This document shows, piece after piece, positions 1 through 10,915 of a stretch of DNA of 64,000 nt (within the stretch, counting starts at the first letter, position 1; each line of letters starts with the position of its first letter). The translations under genes and the position numbers were made by a program. Source of the stretch: Glandiceps talaboti (lineage: Eukaryota > Hemichordata > Enteropneusta > Spengelidae); the NCBI RefSeq assembly GCF_964340395.1, contig NC_135552.1, positions 12,711,194-12,775,193 of the forward strand, in the 5' to 3' direction. The notes beneath the pieces are model-generated. The model saw only the letters and a list, made by a program, of their open reading frames with translations. It searched no databases and had not been told where the DNA came from.

Positions 1-1620
1 CCATCTCTTCCAACGTGTACCAACACTACTAAATTCATAATTCATAAATGAAATTTATGATTTCCTGTATAAGCATCTTTGCTTTGACGTTTTCACTTTT
101 GGTGAATAATTTCAAGGTATCACCATTACATTTATTAATATATAAAATCCCCATTCATCTGTAACTGTATTCCATTTCATACCAACGAAATTTGCTGTTG
201 TTTCCGGATGTAGCATACCATTGCATTGAGCTTTGTCACGTAGTGTAGTATCATTCGTTGATATCACTCGTAGATTGAATCTCGGCTGTTTCATTATCAC
301 AGTCGCCTCGTTTAGAGTTGTCACGTCACCATTTATGCTGCTTAAGACATTATCGACATAAATATCTTCTTTGATTGCGTTTGCAGTGTCCGAATATCAT
401 TTATCCAGATGAGGTTTTATGACAGCATTCAAAATGAATGGCGAGCAGGTAGCACCAAATAGAACAGACTTAAAGCTATGTTGTGAAATCGCTTTCTGGA
501 TTGGTGACATCAGACAACCATAAAAACTTAGTGTACTGTCAATCGCTGGTATCCAATCCAATATGTAAGAAGGCCTTTTTTATATCTCTGCTTATCACTG
601 TATTATTTACTTGAAAGCATAGTCGAATACTGGCGAGGTCGTTTAGCATAGGTGACCCTGCCTCCATACATTGATTTAAGCTCAGTGATTGACTGTGTGC
701 CTCACAGCTACAGTTATAGACTATATGAATGGGCATTGTCAGAGTCCTTCTTTACTGGATGATGTGGAATGTAGTGGCCGACAGTGATGTCATCGACCGG
801 TATTCATTCTATGAAACCCTGTTTTTCTTGCTCAGTGTAATGATACGGTTGTATACGTCACGAATATCCAGTTCTAGGTGGCAACTCATATTGCATGTAT
901 GTTTAGCAGTAATCTCGTAGTTTGTAGGGAGAGAAGTGTGATCCTGTTTCCATGGTAACCGTGAAGAATAGTGGTTGCCTTGCTTTGTAATGTAGTTGTC
1001 CTGATACGTTTCAAATATCAGTTAATTCTTCACACTAGATGGATTGTCAATAATCCCAAGTGTTTCTAATGTCCAGAAATATTGTATTGATTTTTGTTTG
1101 TCCAAAGAATCCAATAGTAGAAATGTAGAATCTGTTCTATGACCACGTACACGTCCAGGTACTGGTCCCAAAAGTAGGTAGCCTAACTTTGATGATACCG
1201 CTGTGGGTGGTCCCCGAATTATCTAGTTACAAACGAAATTCCAGTAAAAGTCTACCCTGATTAGTATGTCAACCAGAATGAAGGGCAATTTGATAGAGGA
1301 TGAGCTAGCTTCAATCCGCATAGATGAGAAAGTTCATTTAGATTCTTTGCCATTTGATTTTGCAACGGTGCAGCAATCTTAGGTATGATTAAAGTCTTTA
1401 GTCGAATAGTTTCTCCGTTTTCTGCAACGACATTGAAAGTGCGTAAACGAGGCGATTTATCGCCGAATACTGCTTAATTTAACGTATCAGTAGAAGTTGC
1501 GACAGCGCCAAATTTGTCAGCGAAATCTTGAGTAATAAATGAACGAGTTGCACCGCTACATCTGAACGAAAGAACAGTAGACTATTGTTCTAGGAAACAA
1601 ATCCCTAATGTAATTTGTCA
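1..1620 (-). pseudogene. BEL/Pao LTR-retrotransposon relic (protease + reverse transcriptase)
   Basis: Reading the minus strand from about 1600 down to 1, successive frames spell pieces of a BEL/Pao polyprotein, interrupted by stops and frameshifts. An aspartic-protease-like start (CSGATRSFITQDF) lies near 1500-1560, and a protease-to-RT linker (GYLLLGPVPG) near 1150-1200. The RT entry region (FETYQDNYITKQG, then PWKQDH) lies at 940-1020, and the RT fingers/palm (IHIVYNCSC, IKKAFLHIGLD) at 560-730. An FGATCSPFILN-type block lies near 440-470, and a YVDN-type catalytic box at about 345-362. It is followed by the BEL-typical stretch with FNLRVIS and FVGMKWNT at 112-324. Order and spacing match BEL/Pao. 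No single frame is open for more than about 70 codons, so it is dead. It runs off the window edge, so integrase, RNase H and LTR are not visible here. Confidence 0.8.
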
Positions 1621-2130
1621 ACCATCCAATATAATGTGGAGGGAATATTAACGCTTTTCATCTTTAAGACTAATATTTTCTTTATGTGGACATACATTGA
1701 TTATTTTACAGTCATTAATGACAAGAGTGTCCTGTATTTGTGATTGCAGTATTCTTGATGCTGTTGCTGTAAAAGCCAGGATTCTCACATGTGGAAAAAA
1801 TGAACAAAGTTCTCCAACATGGGAAAAATAAGCTCTAGATGCACCCTCCTGGGCCTTCCATTTACCCGTATTACTTATGACTGGTTTTTCACCCCTGCAT
1901 AAACAAAATGAATAAATAAATAAATAACTAAATAAAAATCCAGGTTAAATCTCTACGATAATTATTATTCATCAACAATTTGAAACACTAGAATTGTGTA
2001 TTAAAGAATTTTTGGAATAAGTCATTGCATAAACTTCCCATGTATATATGACAACTGGCAGAACAAGGATATTGCATGAAGACATGTAGCTACACTGTTA
2101 TAAAGGTTACATTTCTATTTATATCCAATG
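1621..2130. other. Unassigned AT-rich sequence
   Basis: Sequence between the BEL/Pao relic and the helicase fragment. It contains a short AAAT/AATA-rich stretch near 1908-1940. I see no coding signal, repeat copy or RNA gene here. Confidence 0.4.
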
Positions 2131-2400
2131 CTCAGACCACAGTTTTAGCTTGTTAATTACGATTTTGATAGTTGTATATACCAATTTGGTATTGTGTGTA
2201 CTTCATTGACTACAAGCAGTACAATCTTGTCAGCATGGTTCGCCTTCAGTATCTCTAAGGTGTTCTGTTTGCCTGACAGGTTATCTTCAGGAGAACCATA
2301 TCCATACATTGGTAATTTTTTAGCATTGAACACGTCTTTTACCAATGCAGCATGAAAGCCTTGTGATGTCAAAAATGCTATCTAAATGAATAAAAAGAAA
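2131..2400 (-). pseudogene. RecQ-like helicase fragment (degenerate)
   Basis: A 71-codon open stretch on the minus strand contains YGSPEDNLSG followed by IVLLVVNEVHTIPNW. This matches the segment of RecQ/WRN-type helicases running from the motif Ia-Ib region (usually '..GSPE.L') to the Walker B/DEAH box (usually VVDEAH.I..W). The catalytic DEAH has become NEVH, which should abolish ATP hydrolysis. No other helicase motifs are visible on either side. Such fragments occur as multicopy gene remnants or within transposons of invertebrates. Which applies here cannot be told. Assignment rests on motif order only. Confidence 0.5.
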
Positions 2401-2939
2401 GCAAGTCAATATGACACTTGCAATGCACTCAAATGCAGCATTTGGTGATGTAGTGATATAACTTGCCCTTGATCGGACTTAATCAGTTATGAGCATGGAC
2501 ATACTTTCGTGACACACAATCCTTGTTCCCATGGTGCTTTTTCACTTTGTTGGTTGGAGTCTTACTAGTTCACCTATTTCTAGTAGTGCCAGTGGTTTTG
2601 CATGCTTATCATATGCTGATTTTGCTCTTTGTCTTGGTAACTTGATGTTGTCACTAATTCTCTCTGCTACTTGTGGTCAAAATAGAGTTTCAGCTCTCGG
2701 CATTGTTGTTCTTGTTTTTCTAGACATCAGTTTCTAAACTTGACTAAATCTGTTTTCATCTGGAGCATGCATTTCTCAATTCTCGTAGTGCTGCTTGGAT
2801 ATATTTGTAGTCACATGTACCTTTCTTCACCAATTTCTTCAGATTCAACTTTGCCATTGCTTTGACTGTGATAAGGTGAGTTGGTGATATGTTTGAATTC
2901 CCATGACCATGCAGTGTTTCCTCTGGCTAATTTCAGCTG

Positions 2940-2991
2940 CTAGCCTTTCTGGTTAATCATACAATAAAATGATTAGCCAGAACTAGCCAGT
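2940..2991. repeat. Short imperfect hairpin
   Basis: Left arm CTAGCCTTTCTGGTTAATCA pairs with right arm TGATTAGCCAGAACTAG around an 8-10 nt AT loop. It may be the remnant of a small inverted-repeat element. No target-site duplication seen. Confidence 0.45.
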
Positions 2992-3190
2992 CAAGTCTAC
3001 ATAAATATTAGTTATTAGTGATCCATTTCAATGTATTAGAAAATAGAAATAAGGACCAATCATGCATTGATGCGATGATAGTAACATTTATACTATTTTA
3101 TTGTAATGCTTTGAAACCTGTCTGTATACCAATCAAGGAAATTCGGTGAACCATTTCTCCTGCACTTTTCATTTCTTTAGTAACATTCAC

Positions 3191-3312
3191 CACACAGTCA
3201 CTTGTGAACTCATATTCCATTCCAGGATGGTGATATTCTAGTCTAGGATGATCATAATACAAAATAATGACGTTATTATAGGTATTTACGATGGTCAAAA
3301 AATACTGTTACG
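3191..3312 (+). repeat. SINE-like dispersed repeat, copy 1 of 3
   Basis: This stretch (CAGTCACTTGTGAACTCATA, then ATTCCAGGATG, GGATGATCATAATACAAAAT, AATGACGT, GGTATTTACGA) recurs in the same order at 63619-63738 on this strand and at 53096-53237 on the opposite strand. The copies differ by scattered substitutions and small indels, as expected of an old dispersed short element. Copy 3 retains a tRNA-like 5' end. No coding potential. Confidence 0.65.
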
Positions 3313-3336
3313 AGTCACTGTTTCAGATAGGTTCAC

Positions 3337-3699
3337 CTAAGGAAACCTTTCCATAGATTTAGGACAGCACTTTAATAGATCGGTCAACACTTCTACATCA
3401 ACTTCCTCATCAATTGTAATTCTGTGATCTTCGAGCGCTCTTCTAAATATGACTTCTATGTAATTAAACCTCTTGGGCATGTTGACAGGTACATGATTGA
3501 TGGAAAAAATTAAACATTGTACCCCAACATATGTTAACTTGGCACAAAACAATGTCATTATCACATTTTCTTCTAGGCACTTCATATATTTTGAAATATG
3601 GATATTCACCAAAGCATCATGGCTTTTCTTAAGGTTTTGTATTCTTCCTTCAGCCTCGATAATGTCATCTTGAAGTTTTGACCTCTTTTTCTTCGGCAT
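3337..3699 (-). pseudogene. Unrecognised 120-codon reading frame amid transposon relics
   Basis: An open frame of 120 codons begins with a basic run (MPKKKRSK), continues with a short amphipathic stretch (DDIIEAEGRIQNLKK) and ends in an acidic/Leu-rich segment (IDEEVDVEVLTDLL). Nothing in it is recognised. It lies between a helicase fragment and a hAT-like fragment on the same strand, so it may be another piece of a decayed element or of a gene captured by one. It could also be a chance frame. Function unknown. Confidence 0.25.
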
Positions 3700-3891
3700 A
3701 CCTGACAGTGTAGCTCCTGAGTGAATAACAAGAGGAAAAACAAGAAAATGCTACATTATTGTATGCTTTGTTGACAAATGGCAATCTATACATGTCATCA
3801 GAAAATTGCTGCACATTGATTTGTTCATAATTCACAACAGTACATTAAAAGTGTAATATATTATCTACATATTTTGAAATCACTTACTTGT

Positions 3892-4310
3892 TTAACCTGA
3901 ATTGCTAACAACAGTCTTCCTACCGACCATTACTGCTGCTCCATCACTGCCAAAGCCCGCAAGTCTGCTTGTTAGTGTGATGTTGTTTTGATCAGCAAAT
4001 GAGGTCGCTGCATTCTTCAGTGTTGAAGCTGTGCCATCAGGAACCCAATAGGATATAGTAAATATCTTGCAAACTTTCACATAAAACCCTTTTCTATATA
4101 CAGAGGCATGAAAGTAATAATTCAAATGGAATTATTACTTTCATGCCTTTATATTTAGGACTCCATCTTCAACTTTACAGTATTCATGATTACAAACTGA
4201 TACTTCATCACACAAATTTGACCATCCTGTAACAATGTCCATAAGTGTTTGCATTTGTGTATCAGCAGTTGTGCAAGCTTTAACTTGTTGACGTGAGACT
4301 TGCACCCCCG
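3892..4310 (-). pseudogene. hAT-like / ZNF862-type transposase-derived fragment
   Basis: Minus-strand frames carry LAGFGSDGAAVMVGRKT, which matches the 'G.G.DGA.VM.G...GV' block of hAT-derived DUF4371/ZNF862-like proteins. Upstream, at 4150-4310, in another frame, there is a Cys/Asp-rich segment (MDIVTGWSNLCDEVSVCNHE). The two pieces are separated by a perfect hairpin (4104-4148), and stops break the frame just after the DGA block. It is a decayed fragment with no visible terminal inverted repeats. The hAT assignment rests on one motif block. Confidence 0.5.
4104..4148. repeat. Perfect 20-bp-stem hairpin inside the hAT-like fragment
   Basis: AGGCATGAAAGTAATAATTC is followed by a 5-nt spacer and its exact reverse complement. 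It separates two frames of the hAT-like relic, so it may be the scar of a small insertion or a templated palindromic duplication. Confidence 0.75.
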
Positions 4311-4319
4311 ATTAGAGGA

Positions 4320-5040
4320 CGTGTTCACAGGGTGCCATTCCTATTCCTCTACAGTCCTCCCCATCCTAAAAGGACTGTGATGTAAACCAGTGATTGAATA
4401 CAGCTGGACTGGGGTGTACGTAGGCAGGGCAAATCATTCTAGGTTCAAACTGCCAACTGTTTGCACAGTGATTTGGACAATTTCAATGTGTAGTTGACTT
4501 TGGATGACATACCCTTGCCCTATAGATGAGCCAATGTGACAGGTGATATTTACTGAAGAAGATGTTGATCCCCGTTTCATGCGGGATGTTAACTCCCCAA
4601 TTAACACCTAGCTGCTGATGTGGGGCTCGGGCGACAGGATCATTCTTTTGATCTAAATGTCTGTCCCAGCCCACTCCCCTGAGGTATAGGTTGCACCTGG
4701 GTCTTCCCCTGGGAAGGTTGGACCCTAGCAGTGAGAGCATAAGGTGCTGGTGCCACCTGTCATCCTCTGCTCAGCTTCCCACCTGGTGAGGGGGATGCCT
4801 CCGCTCCCACAGGGATGAAGGTGGTCCCGGCACCTGCCCTACTGCTACCACTCCCCTGACTGGTCCCTTTTCCTTTCGACCATCCTGTGGCAGTCTTCTG
4901 GAAAGGGGCAGCCTGGACCTGGGTTGTTGCAGGGGCTCGGCACCTGCTATGCTTCTGCCCATAGTTGCGCCTCTTCTTAAGAGGGGTTGGACATACCCCT
5001 CACATGTGGCTTAGTGAGTCGGTTTGACAAATCTTACCAC
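4320..5040. repeat. GC-rich repetitive segment of unknown class
   Basis: Base composition shifts sharply here to GC-rich, Pro/Arg/Gly-coding sequence compared with the AT-rich flanks. Minus-strand frames (4483-4740 and 4771-4962) are open but have no recognisable domain. The segment abuts the tandem duplication at 5050-6060 and is probably part of the same mobile or satellite-like unit. Confidence 0.4.
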
Positions 5041-5049
5041 CTGTGGAGG

Positions 5050-6065
5050 TTCAGTCCAGCCCGGAGTGCTCCACCCATTCATCCTCAAAGGTAACCCTCT
5101 GAGTCCCACTTGAGGAGTCCTTCAGCGGGGAGTTGACATGCTCCTCCCCATGTGGGTTGTCTATGTGCATAGACACCCACTGCCATTGGACTGTCTCTTT
5201 GAGTTCTTTGGGTTGCATGCAAACTGTCAGAATCCCTTTGAGGCGAACAGACCATGTACCTGTGCCTTCTCCTGGTGGAACCTCGATCTTGTTTTAGGGG
5301 TCCCTTGGCCATCGCATGGCTGATCTGTCAGGGTGGAGGAGATTTTGGTCAATCCAGGGCTGGCTGATTGCCAGGAAGTTGATAGCGTCCATCCGCATGT
5401 CTCTCATCCACCTATCCTTCTTCTCTTGGGGGGCAAGTTGAAATTGTCCCACCAGTAATCGTTTAGTTGGATCAGTTATGCTGACGACGAGCCTCCTGGG
5501 CTGTAGGCACCAAGGTGTCCAGCCTGGAGTGCTCCATCCATTCATCCTCAAAGGTAACCCTCCGAGTCCCACTTGAGGAGTCCTTCGGCTGGGAGTTGAC
5601 ATGCTCCTCCCGTGTGGGATGTCTACGTGCATAGACACCCACTGCCTTTGGACTGTCTCTTTGAGTTTTTTGGGTTGGACACAAACCATCAGAACCCCTT
5701 TGGATGGGCCTTCTGGCAGGGGACACATTTCTATGCCCCCTTGCAGGGTGTCTACATTCATAGACCCCTGCCACCATCGGGCCACCTCTTCCAGGTCATC
5801 CAGTCTACCGTCTTTCGAGGCGAACGGACCACATACCTGTCCCTTCTCCTGGTGGAACCTCGATCTTGTTTTAGGGGGGTCCTTTGGCCCTGTCAGGGTG
5901 GATGAGATTTTGGTCAATCCAGGGATTGCTGATTATTAGGAAGATGTTAGCGTCCGTCCCTATGGCTCTCATCCACCTATCCTCCTGCCGGCAGGCAAGT
6001 TGAAATTGTCCCACCAGTAATCGTTTGGTTGGATCAGTTCTGCTGATGACCGGTCCGGAAATCCA
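5050..6065. repeat. GC-rich direct tandem duplication, ~470-550 bp unit
   Basis: Two copies begin with GTCCAGCC(C/T)GGAGTGCTCC at about 5052 and 5517 and run in parallel to AAGTTGAAATTGTCCCACCA and GATCAGTT(A/C)TGCTGA at about 5427-5480 and 5998-6046. Copy 2 has about 110 extra bases (about 5702-5816) that copy 1 lacks. Copy 1 looks deleted between two CCTTTG(G)A/TTTCGAGGCGAAC junctions. A 207-codon minus-strand frame (5294-5917) spans both copies but reads as repetitive low-information protein, so I do not call a gene. A palindromic GGTTCGAACC near 6083, resembling a tRNA B box, lies just past the second copy. Confidence 0.7.
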
Positions 6066-6119
6066 TTGGGGTTTCCCAGTGCAGGTTCGAACCCAGCTCA
6101 CAGCAACAGTAAAGTATTC

Positions 6120-7383
6120 TTACCTTTGTATCATTAGTCTAGGGTAGGTCAGAATACACGATTTTTGAAAGTGTTGAGAGTGGGTGCATTTACAATGGTT
6201 GCTGGCTAGTTGTTCCAGATACTTAAAACTCTAGTTGGGAATGTGTGTGTTTTCAAGTTCTTGTACGTATCCCTGGTATAGCTGTTTGTTGTGGCCCCAG
6301 AGCCCAGTTCTTGTTGTGCAGTCTGCCTTGAGTTTTAGAAAATTCTCTAAATCACTGTCATATATTCCATGTAATATTTTCAATAATTCAATCATATCAC
6401 CGCATATTCTCCTATATGCGAGAGTTGGTAAATTAAGTTTCCTTAACCTTTCCTCATACGATAAATCTTTAAATCCTAGTTATTGCTTAGTGGCTCTCCT
6501 TTGCACATTTTCAATTATGTCAATATATTTTTGCTTATACGGGTTCCATACCGGACATGCGTAATCAAAGTGACTTCTCACCATAGACTTATATAGTGGT
6601 ATAAACGTCTCCGGGTCCAGATACATATACACTCGTCAAATTAGTGTGAAGGTTCTAGTTGCTTTATTTATTTTTTCATTTATGTGTTTGTCAAAATCTA
6701 ATTTCGGATCAAACAGTACTCCAATGTCCTTTTGTGCGTGTGTTGTTGAAAGATCTCTTTTGCTCCATCAATTTCCAATGTGTATGTAAAACTTTCCTCT
6801 GTTGAGTATCCCATTCTCATGGACTTACATTTTTCTTGGTGAAAACGGAGAAGCCATTTGTTTGACCATTCCATTAGACTGTCAAGCTCCTGTTGTAGTA
6901 AATAACTGCTCTGAGCATTACTAGTTATTCTTGATATTTTAGTATCATCAGCAAATAAATAGATGTCTGACAGCACTGAATCTGGTAGATCATTGATATA
7001 GGGTACAAACAAAAACGGTCCAAGTACACTTCCTTGTAGCATTCCGCTTGTTACAGACATCCGTACTGATGGTTCATCATTTGTTACTACTTGTACTCTT
7101 TCACTAAGGAACTATCTTATCCATCCTATTAAAGGATCTGGTATACTGTATGTTAATTTGCTAATGAGTCTTCTATGGAGCACAGTGTCAAATACTTTCA
7201 TGAAGTCCATACCATATAAATTGTGTCAACTGAAGAACCTTTGTCGATTGCTGCAGTCCATTTATTCATAGTAGTTAAAAGTTGAATGGTGGTGGATCTT
7301 CCATGTATAAAGCCATATTGTTTCTTACTGAAAAGGTTGTTAATCTTCATATGCTGTGTAATATGTGTAACATCATTACGCAA
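6120..7383 (-). pseudogene. Non-LTR retrotransposon (jockey/CR1-type LINE) reverse transcriptase relic
   Basis: Reading minus from 7383 gives RT pieces in the canonical order. KKQYGFIHGRSTTIQLL (RT motif region 2) is followed by a DF..VFDTV-like segment with a stop, then SGMLQGSVLGPFLF and YINDLPDSV (regions 3-4). Next come FADDTKI, the catalytic (Y/F)ADD box at about 6941-6956, and WSNKWLLRFHQEKCK. After the core is a C-terminal stretch (HFDYACPVWNP, NVQRRATK, SYEERLRKLNL) typical of the jockey/CR1 connection domain. Frameshifts and in-frame stops separate the pieces, so it is inactive. The endonuclease domain and 5' end are missing. Confidence 0.8.
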
Positions 7384-7438
7384 TGATGTCCGTCCTTTTC
7401 TGAATTATTACTTTTGGTGTACATATGTAATAATAAAA

Positions 7439-7601
7439 GAACCCCATGGTATCACAATAGATGGAAGGGCATACAGAAGTTATTCTCACTCGTGATTCAG
7501 TTTATTCTGCTGTATTTACACTAGCGAAAGCGAGTAAACCGAATCACTCGTGAAAATAACTTCTGTATACCCAACCATCCATTGTGATGCCATGGAGTTC
7601 T
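7439..7601. mobile_element. Foldback element, ~160 bp
   Basis: Left arm AGAACCCCATGGTATCACAA with ACAGAAGTTATTCTCACTCG pairs with right arm CGAGTGATT.. / AACTTCTGTATACCC / TTGTGATGCCATGGAGTTCT. Arms are about 65 bp with roughly 85% pairing around a short AT loop. No protein is encoded. No clear target-site duplication was found, so its class is open. Confidence 0.65.
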
Positions 7602-8022
7602 GCCATATTCTTTACTACCGAGAGCTTGGATATATTCACTTATATATAAGCTTAGGTGTTTGTTGAGTCAGGTGTCTATTTTCCATTAGGCTTGTAGAAC
7701 AGAATTAGGACAGCTGTAAGATTTACATCCTTACCTTCAATGATCTCTCAGCTTTTTCATTAAGTTTTGCTCCTTGAAAAATATACCAAACTCTTATATA
7801 GATTTCGCAATTCAATAATTATGATCAGCTGAAGTGCCTTTAATTGCTTGTTAAGCAGTTGATTAACAGTAGCACCAACTACGACAAATCTTTCACTCTA
7901 TCCTTGGTATATAGTACCATGTTCACAATTTCCACCTCATGCTGATAAGGCCATTTATGTAACTCACATTTCTACTTTGCTAAGCGAAACTAGATACTGT
8001 ATTATTCTTACAATGTATCAAG
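7602..8022. other. Unassigned AT-rich spacer
   Basis: No frame, repeat copy or RNA signal recognised between the two foldback elements. The last 9 bases (8014-8022) are the left target-site duplication of the next element. Confidence 0.4.
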
Positions 8023-8129
8023 TAGCCCGTAAGATACGTCATGACGTTCCGCCCTCACTGGCCTCCTCTCACCAGGGAAGGGTTGGCCGATGTGTGAGGG
8101 CGCCCCATCATGGCGTACCTTACAGACTA
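8023..8129. mobile_element. 107-bp MITE with 9-bp target-site duplication
   Basis: Inverted termini TAGCCCGTAAGATACGTCAT and (complement of the right end) TAGTCTGTAAGGTACGCCAT extend into GCCCTCAC/GTGAGGGC. The element is flanked by the identical 9-mer TGTATCAAG at 8014-8022 and 8130-8138. A 9-bp duplication is typical of Mutator-like (MULE) or Merlin-type insertions. The centre is GC-rich and non-coding. The boundaries are defined by the duplication itself. Confidence 0.75.
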
Positions 8130-9685
8130 TGTATCAAGAGATAAGATATATTTTCATTTTGATCTTTGAAATTTTTAAGATGGAAGAGATGTGTAACTTT
8201 GATATCATATATAGCAATAAAATTGTACTGAGAATGTGAGATATGTCTGTACACAGCAATAGAGATAGTTTATGATGTGTTTTGTGTCAATGATAAAGAT
8301 GTTTAACTTTAAATATTGAAATAAAGATTTGGTTTGTTTCTTACTAGTAAGGGTTGGGCATCATGTTGACCTTTCACCATCAATGAATTCGTTAGGCAGG
8401 TTTCGTTGTGTCTGTGAAGAATGCAGTATATGCACTGTACTGATATCCCCTGGCGAGTGGATGTGCGCCCTCAACGACAGTGGTTTTTTTTACTATTGGA
8501 TAAGATTGAACTACTGATGATCAAAACACCTGACCTGTTGGCAAACTTTATCTTCGATGCTTATAACAAGAGAAAGGAGACAATGTACAATTTGTAAAAT
8601 ATACTCCTCACACTTGAAAAAAAAATGTTTCTTTCTTTATGTATTTATTTATTTTATTTTTGCAACAAGTTGGATTTGTGTCTTATAAGCCCAAGGGGAT
8701 GGATGTGGCAAGTTGTAATAACAATTGTACCAGATCATATATACAAATGTATACTTTAAGTCCACATAGGACACGTTAATAAATAAAATACAACAACAAC
8801 AACAATAACAACTATTTTTTACGTAAATACAGGCAGTACAGTGTCTTCTCACTGACTTTGCTTTTTCTTTCATTGGCATTACTTGCCCTACTGTACTTGG
8901 TGGGGTTTTTTTTGTGTATTTTCATCAAAAATGCCATATGCTTGCCATCAGTCAGTGTTTTTTTTTTTTGTTTTTTTTTTATAATTTCTTTATTTTAGTC
9001 CAGAAAGTGTGCATAATCAAATTATTACGCCATCATTTAAATACTTTGCTGTCCTTGAATTTTCACAAAACCTACCAGACTGCGGACAGGGACATAAACA
9101 GACAGAAAAAAACGGTAAAACACAATACCAGCATGTTATGTAAATTTCATTTTCTGTTGATTCATTTTCTGTTTGTACCCGTACGTACCCACACTGGTGA
9201 AATATAGATGTCAAAAGCCAAAGTTTGATTGTTTTAAACAGCTTTTTTGAAATATATGTAGTTATTTGAAGATATCTGAACAGTCTCCCTTTACAATAGT
9301 ATGAAATACGGTCTTTGGCGGAAATTTTGAGCAAATGAAATGTGTTTAATTTATCTAAGTCTACCAACCAACAAACCGAGCCGCGCAAACCGCAAACAAA
9401 GATGAATTTAATTGATGGTACCTAATGAGTGTGTGCTGACGCATCTCTTACCTGCAGGTTCATGGGTTTGTCCACTTTTCTTTCTTCTCTCAGGATATCT
9501 TTGATTTACTACTTCTAGTAGCCATATTACAAGTTCTATGTTGACATGAAACATGAACAATGTGGTCATGGTCTTACCGAATTCTTTCATCCCGCATTAC
9601 TTTGTACATTGACTAGACGTCTCTCCAAAATCTGTGTTTAGGAATTACAATATTCGTTCCTATCGCTCGCACTCCTTCATCGTAC

Positions 9686-9750
9686 TACAACAACAACAAC
9701 AACAACAACAACACAACAACAACAAAAACGACGACGACAACAACAACAGA
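9686..9750. repeat. (CAA)n / (CGA) microsatellite
   Basis: Trinucleotide CAA array with CGA interruptions. A similar CAA-to-CGA transition occurs at 46632-46717. Confidence 0.9.
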
Positions 9751-10769
9751 CAATTAAATGCTGCTAGTACGTTGTCATAGCAGAAGAAAGGGGCTCTGGC
9801 TTGCGAGAGTGTTCACTTTTATGACGTAATATTTTTAGGGTAAGGCCAAATTAATAAGAAAATGTGCGTTTTGGATAACCCAACAGACTCTAGTTAAAGC
9901 CGACCCTAAACATTGTTTACATTTAAAAAGGGTAAATATGTGAGATTTTACTCCTATTTCCGTGTAATGTTCTTACCAAATCATCTTTGGTCAAGAATTC
10001 TTTTCTTTTTTTTTAAAAAATCCCATTCCAGAGAAACCTAGTAAGTTGAATTTATACAGTACAGTCTGCATGCTATTCTGACCTACCACCCAATTTTCTG
10101 ATGTCTTATCGGAAACAAAGTTTTGTTTTGTTATTTTGCCTAATCATGGAGCTCATCCGCTATATCTAGGTATATATTCTTAATCTCAAAGATATATCTT
10201 GTACCAAGAGGCGTCTTGAGAAACCACAGCTGTATGAGATATAGGTACCACGCACTATGACACAGTTTAGCAACCAGTGCAGATATTTGTCTCAATTTTT
10301 CCACTTTGAGATAACACAAAATGTTTAACTTAACGAAAATGCAATAAATTATCCCAGATTCAGAGACAATATTTGAGCAACGGTTCGTCAAAATCTCAGT
10401 CCGTAATCTGAGTTGAAATCCATCCATAACATTTTGACAAACAGGGGTAAAACACAACAAATGTTCAACTTCCAATGGCCAGATGACAGAGGTAACAATA
10501 TAACCTTTCACTCTTCGTCTTCAATTGTCGACACTGTGTGTATCCAGTGTGTGGTTTATTTAACATCTGCTCAAAATTGATATGTCATTGTTATATGTAC
10601 ATCCTTCTGAAAGCCCCTGATTTCTTTGAAAATAAAAAACACTTTAAAATTTCAAGTGATTCGTTCATTGATTCGATAAAGTATTGTCCAAAACTGCAGC
10701 ATCCACTCCCCAAAGACATGTCCTGTAAATATGTATATCCTTGAAGAAGGATGGAGAAGGAAGAGATCG

Positions 10770-10797
10770 TAGTGGTAGTGGTGGTGGTGGTGGTGAT

Positions 10798-10873
<76 letters not shown>

Positions 10874-10879
10874 GGATGA

Positions 10880-10914
<35 letters not shown>
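10770..10914. repeat. (GGT)n-(GAT)n microsatellite
   Basis: About 145 bp of GTG then GAT/TGA trinucleotide repeats, interrupted once by GAAGGATGAAGG at about 10870. Confidence 0.95.

Positions 10915-10915
<1 letters not shown>

Noticed and set aside
5294-5917. 207-codon minus-strand open frame in the GC-rich tandem duplication
   Set aside because: It spans both repeat copies, has no domain, and other frames of the same GC-rich block are equally open, so it reflects low stop density rather than a gene.
9408-9590. Minus-strand frame ending at a good splice donor (CTGCAG|GTAAGAG)
   Set aside because: One plausible donor without an acceptor-matched partner exon or recognisable product is not enough to call a gene.
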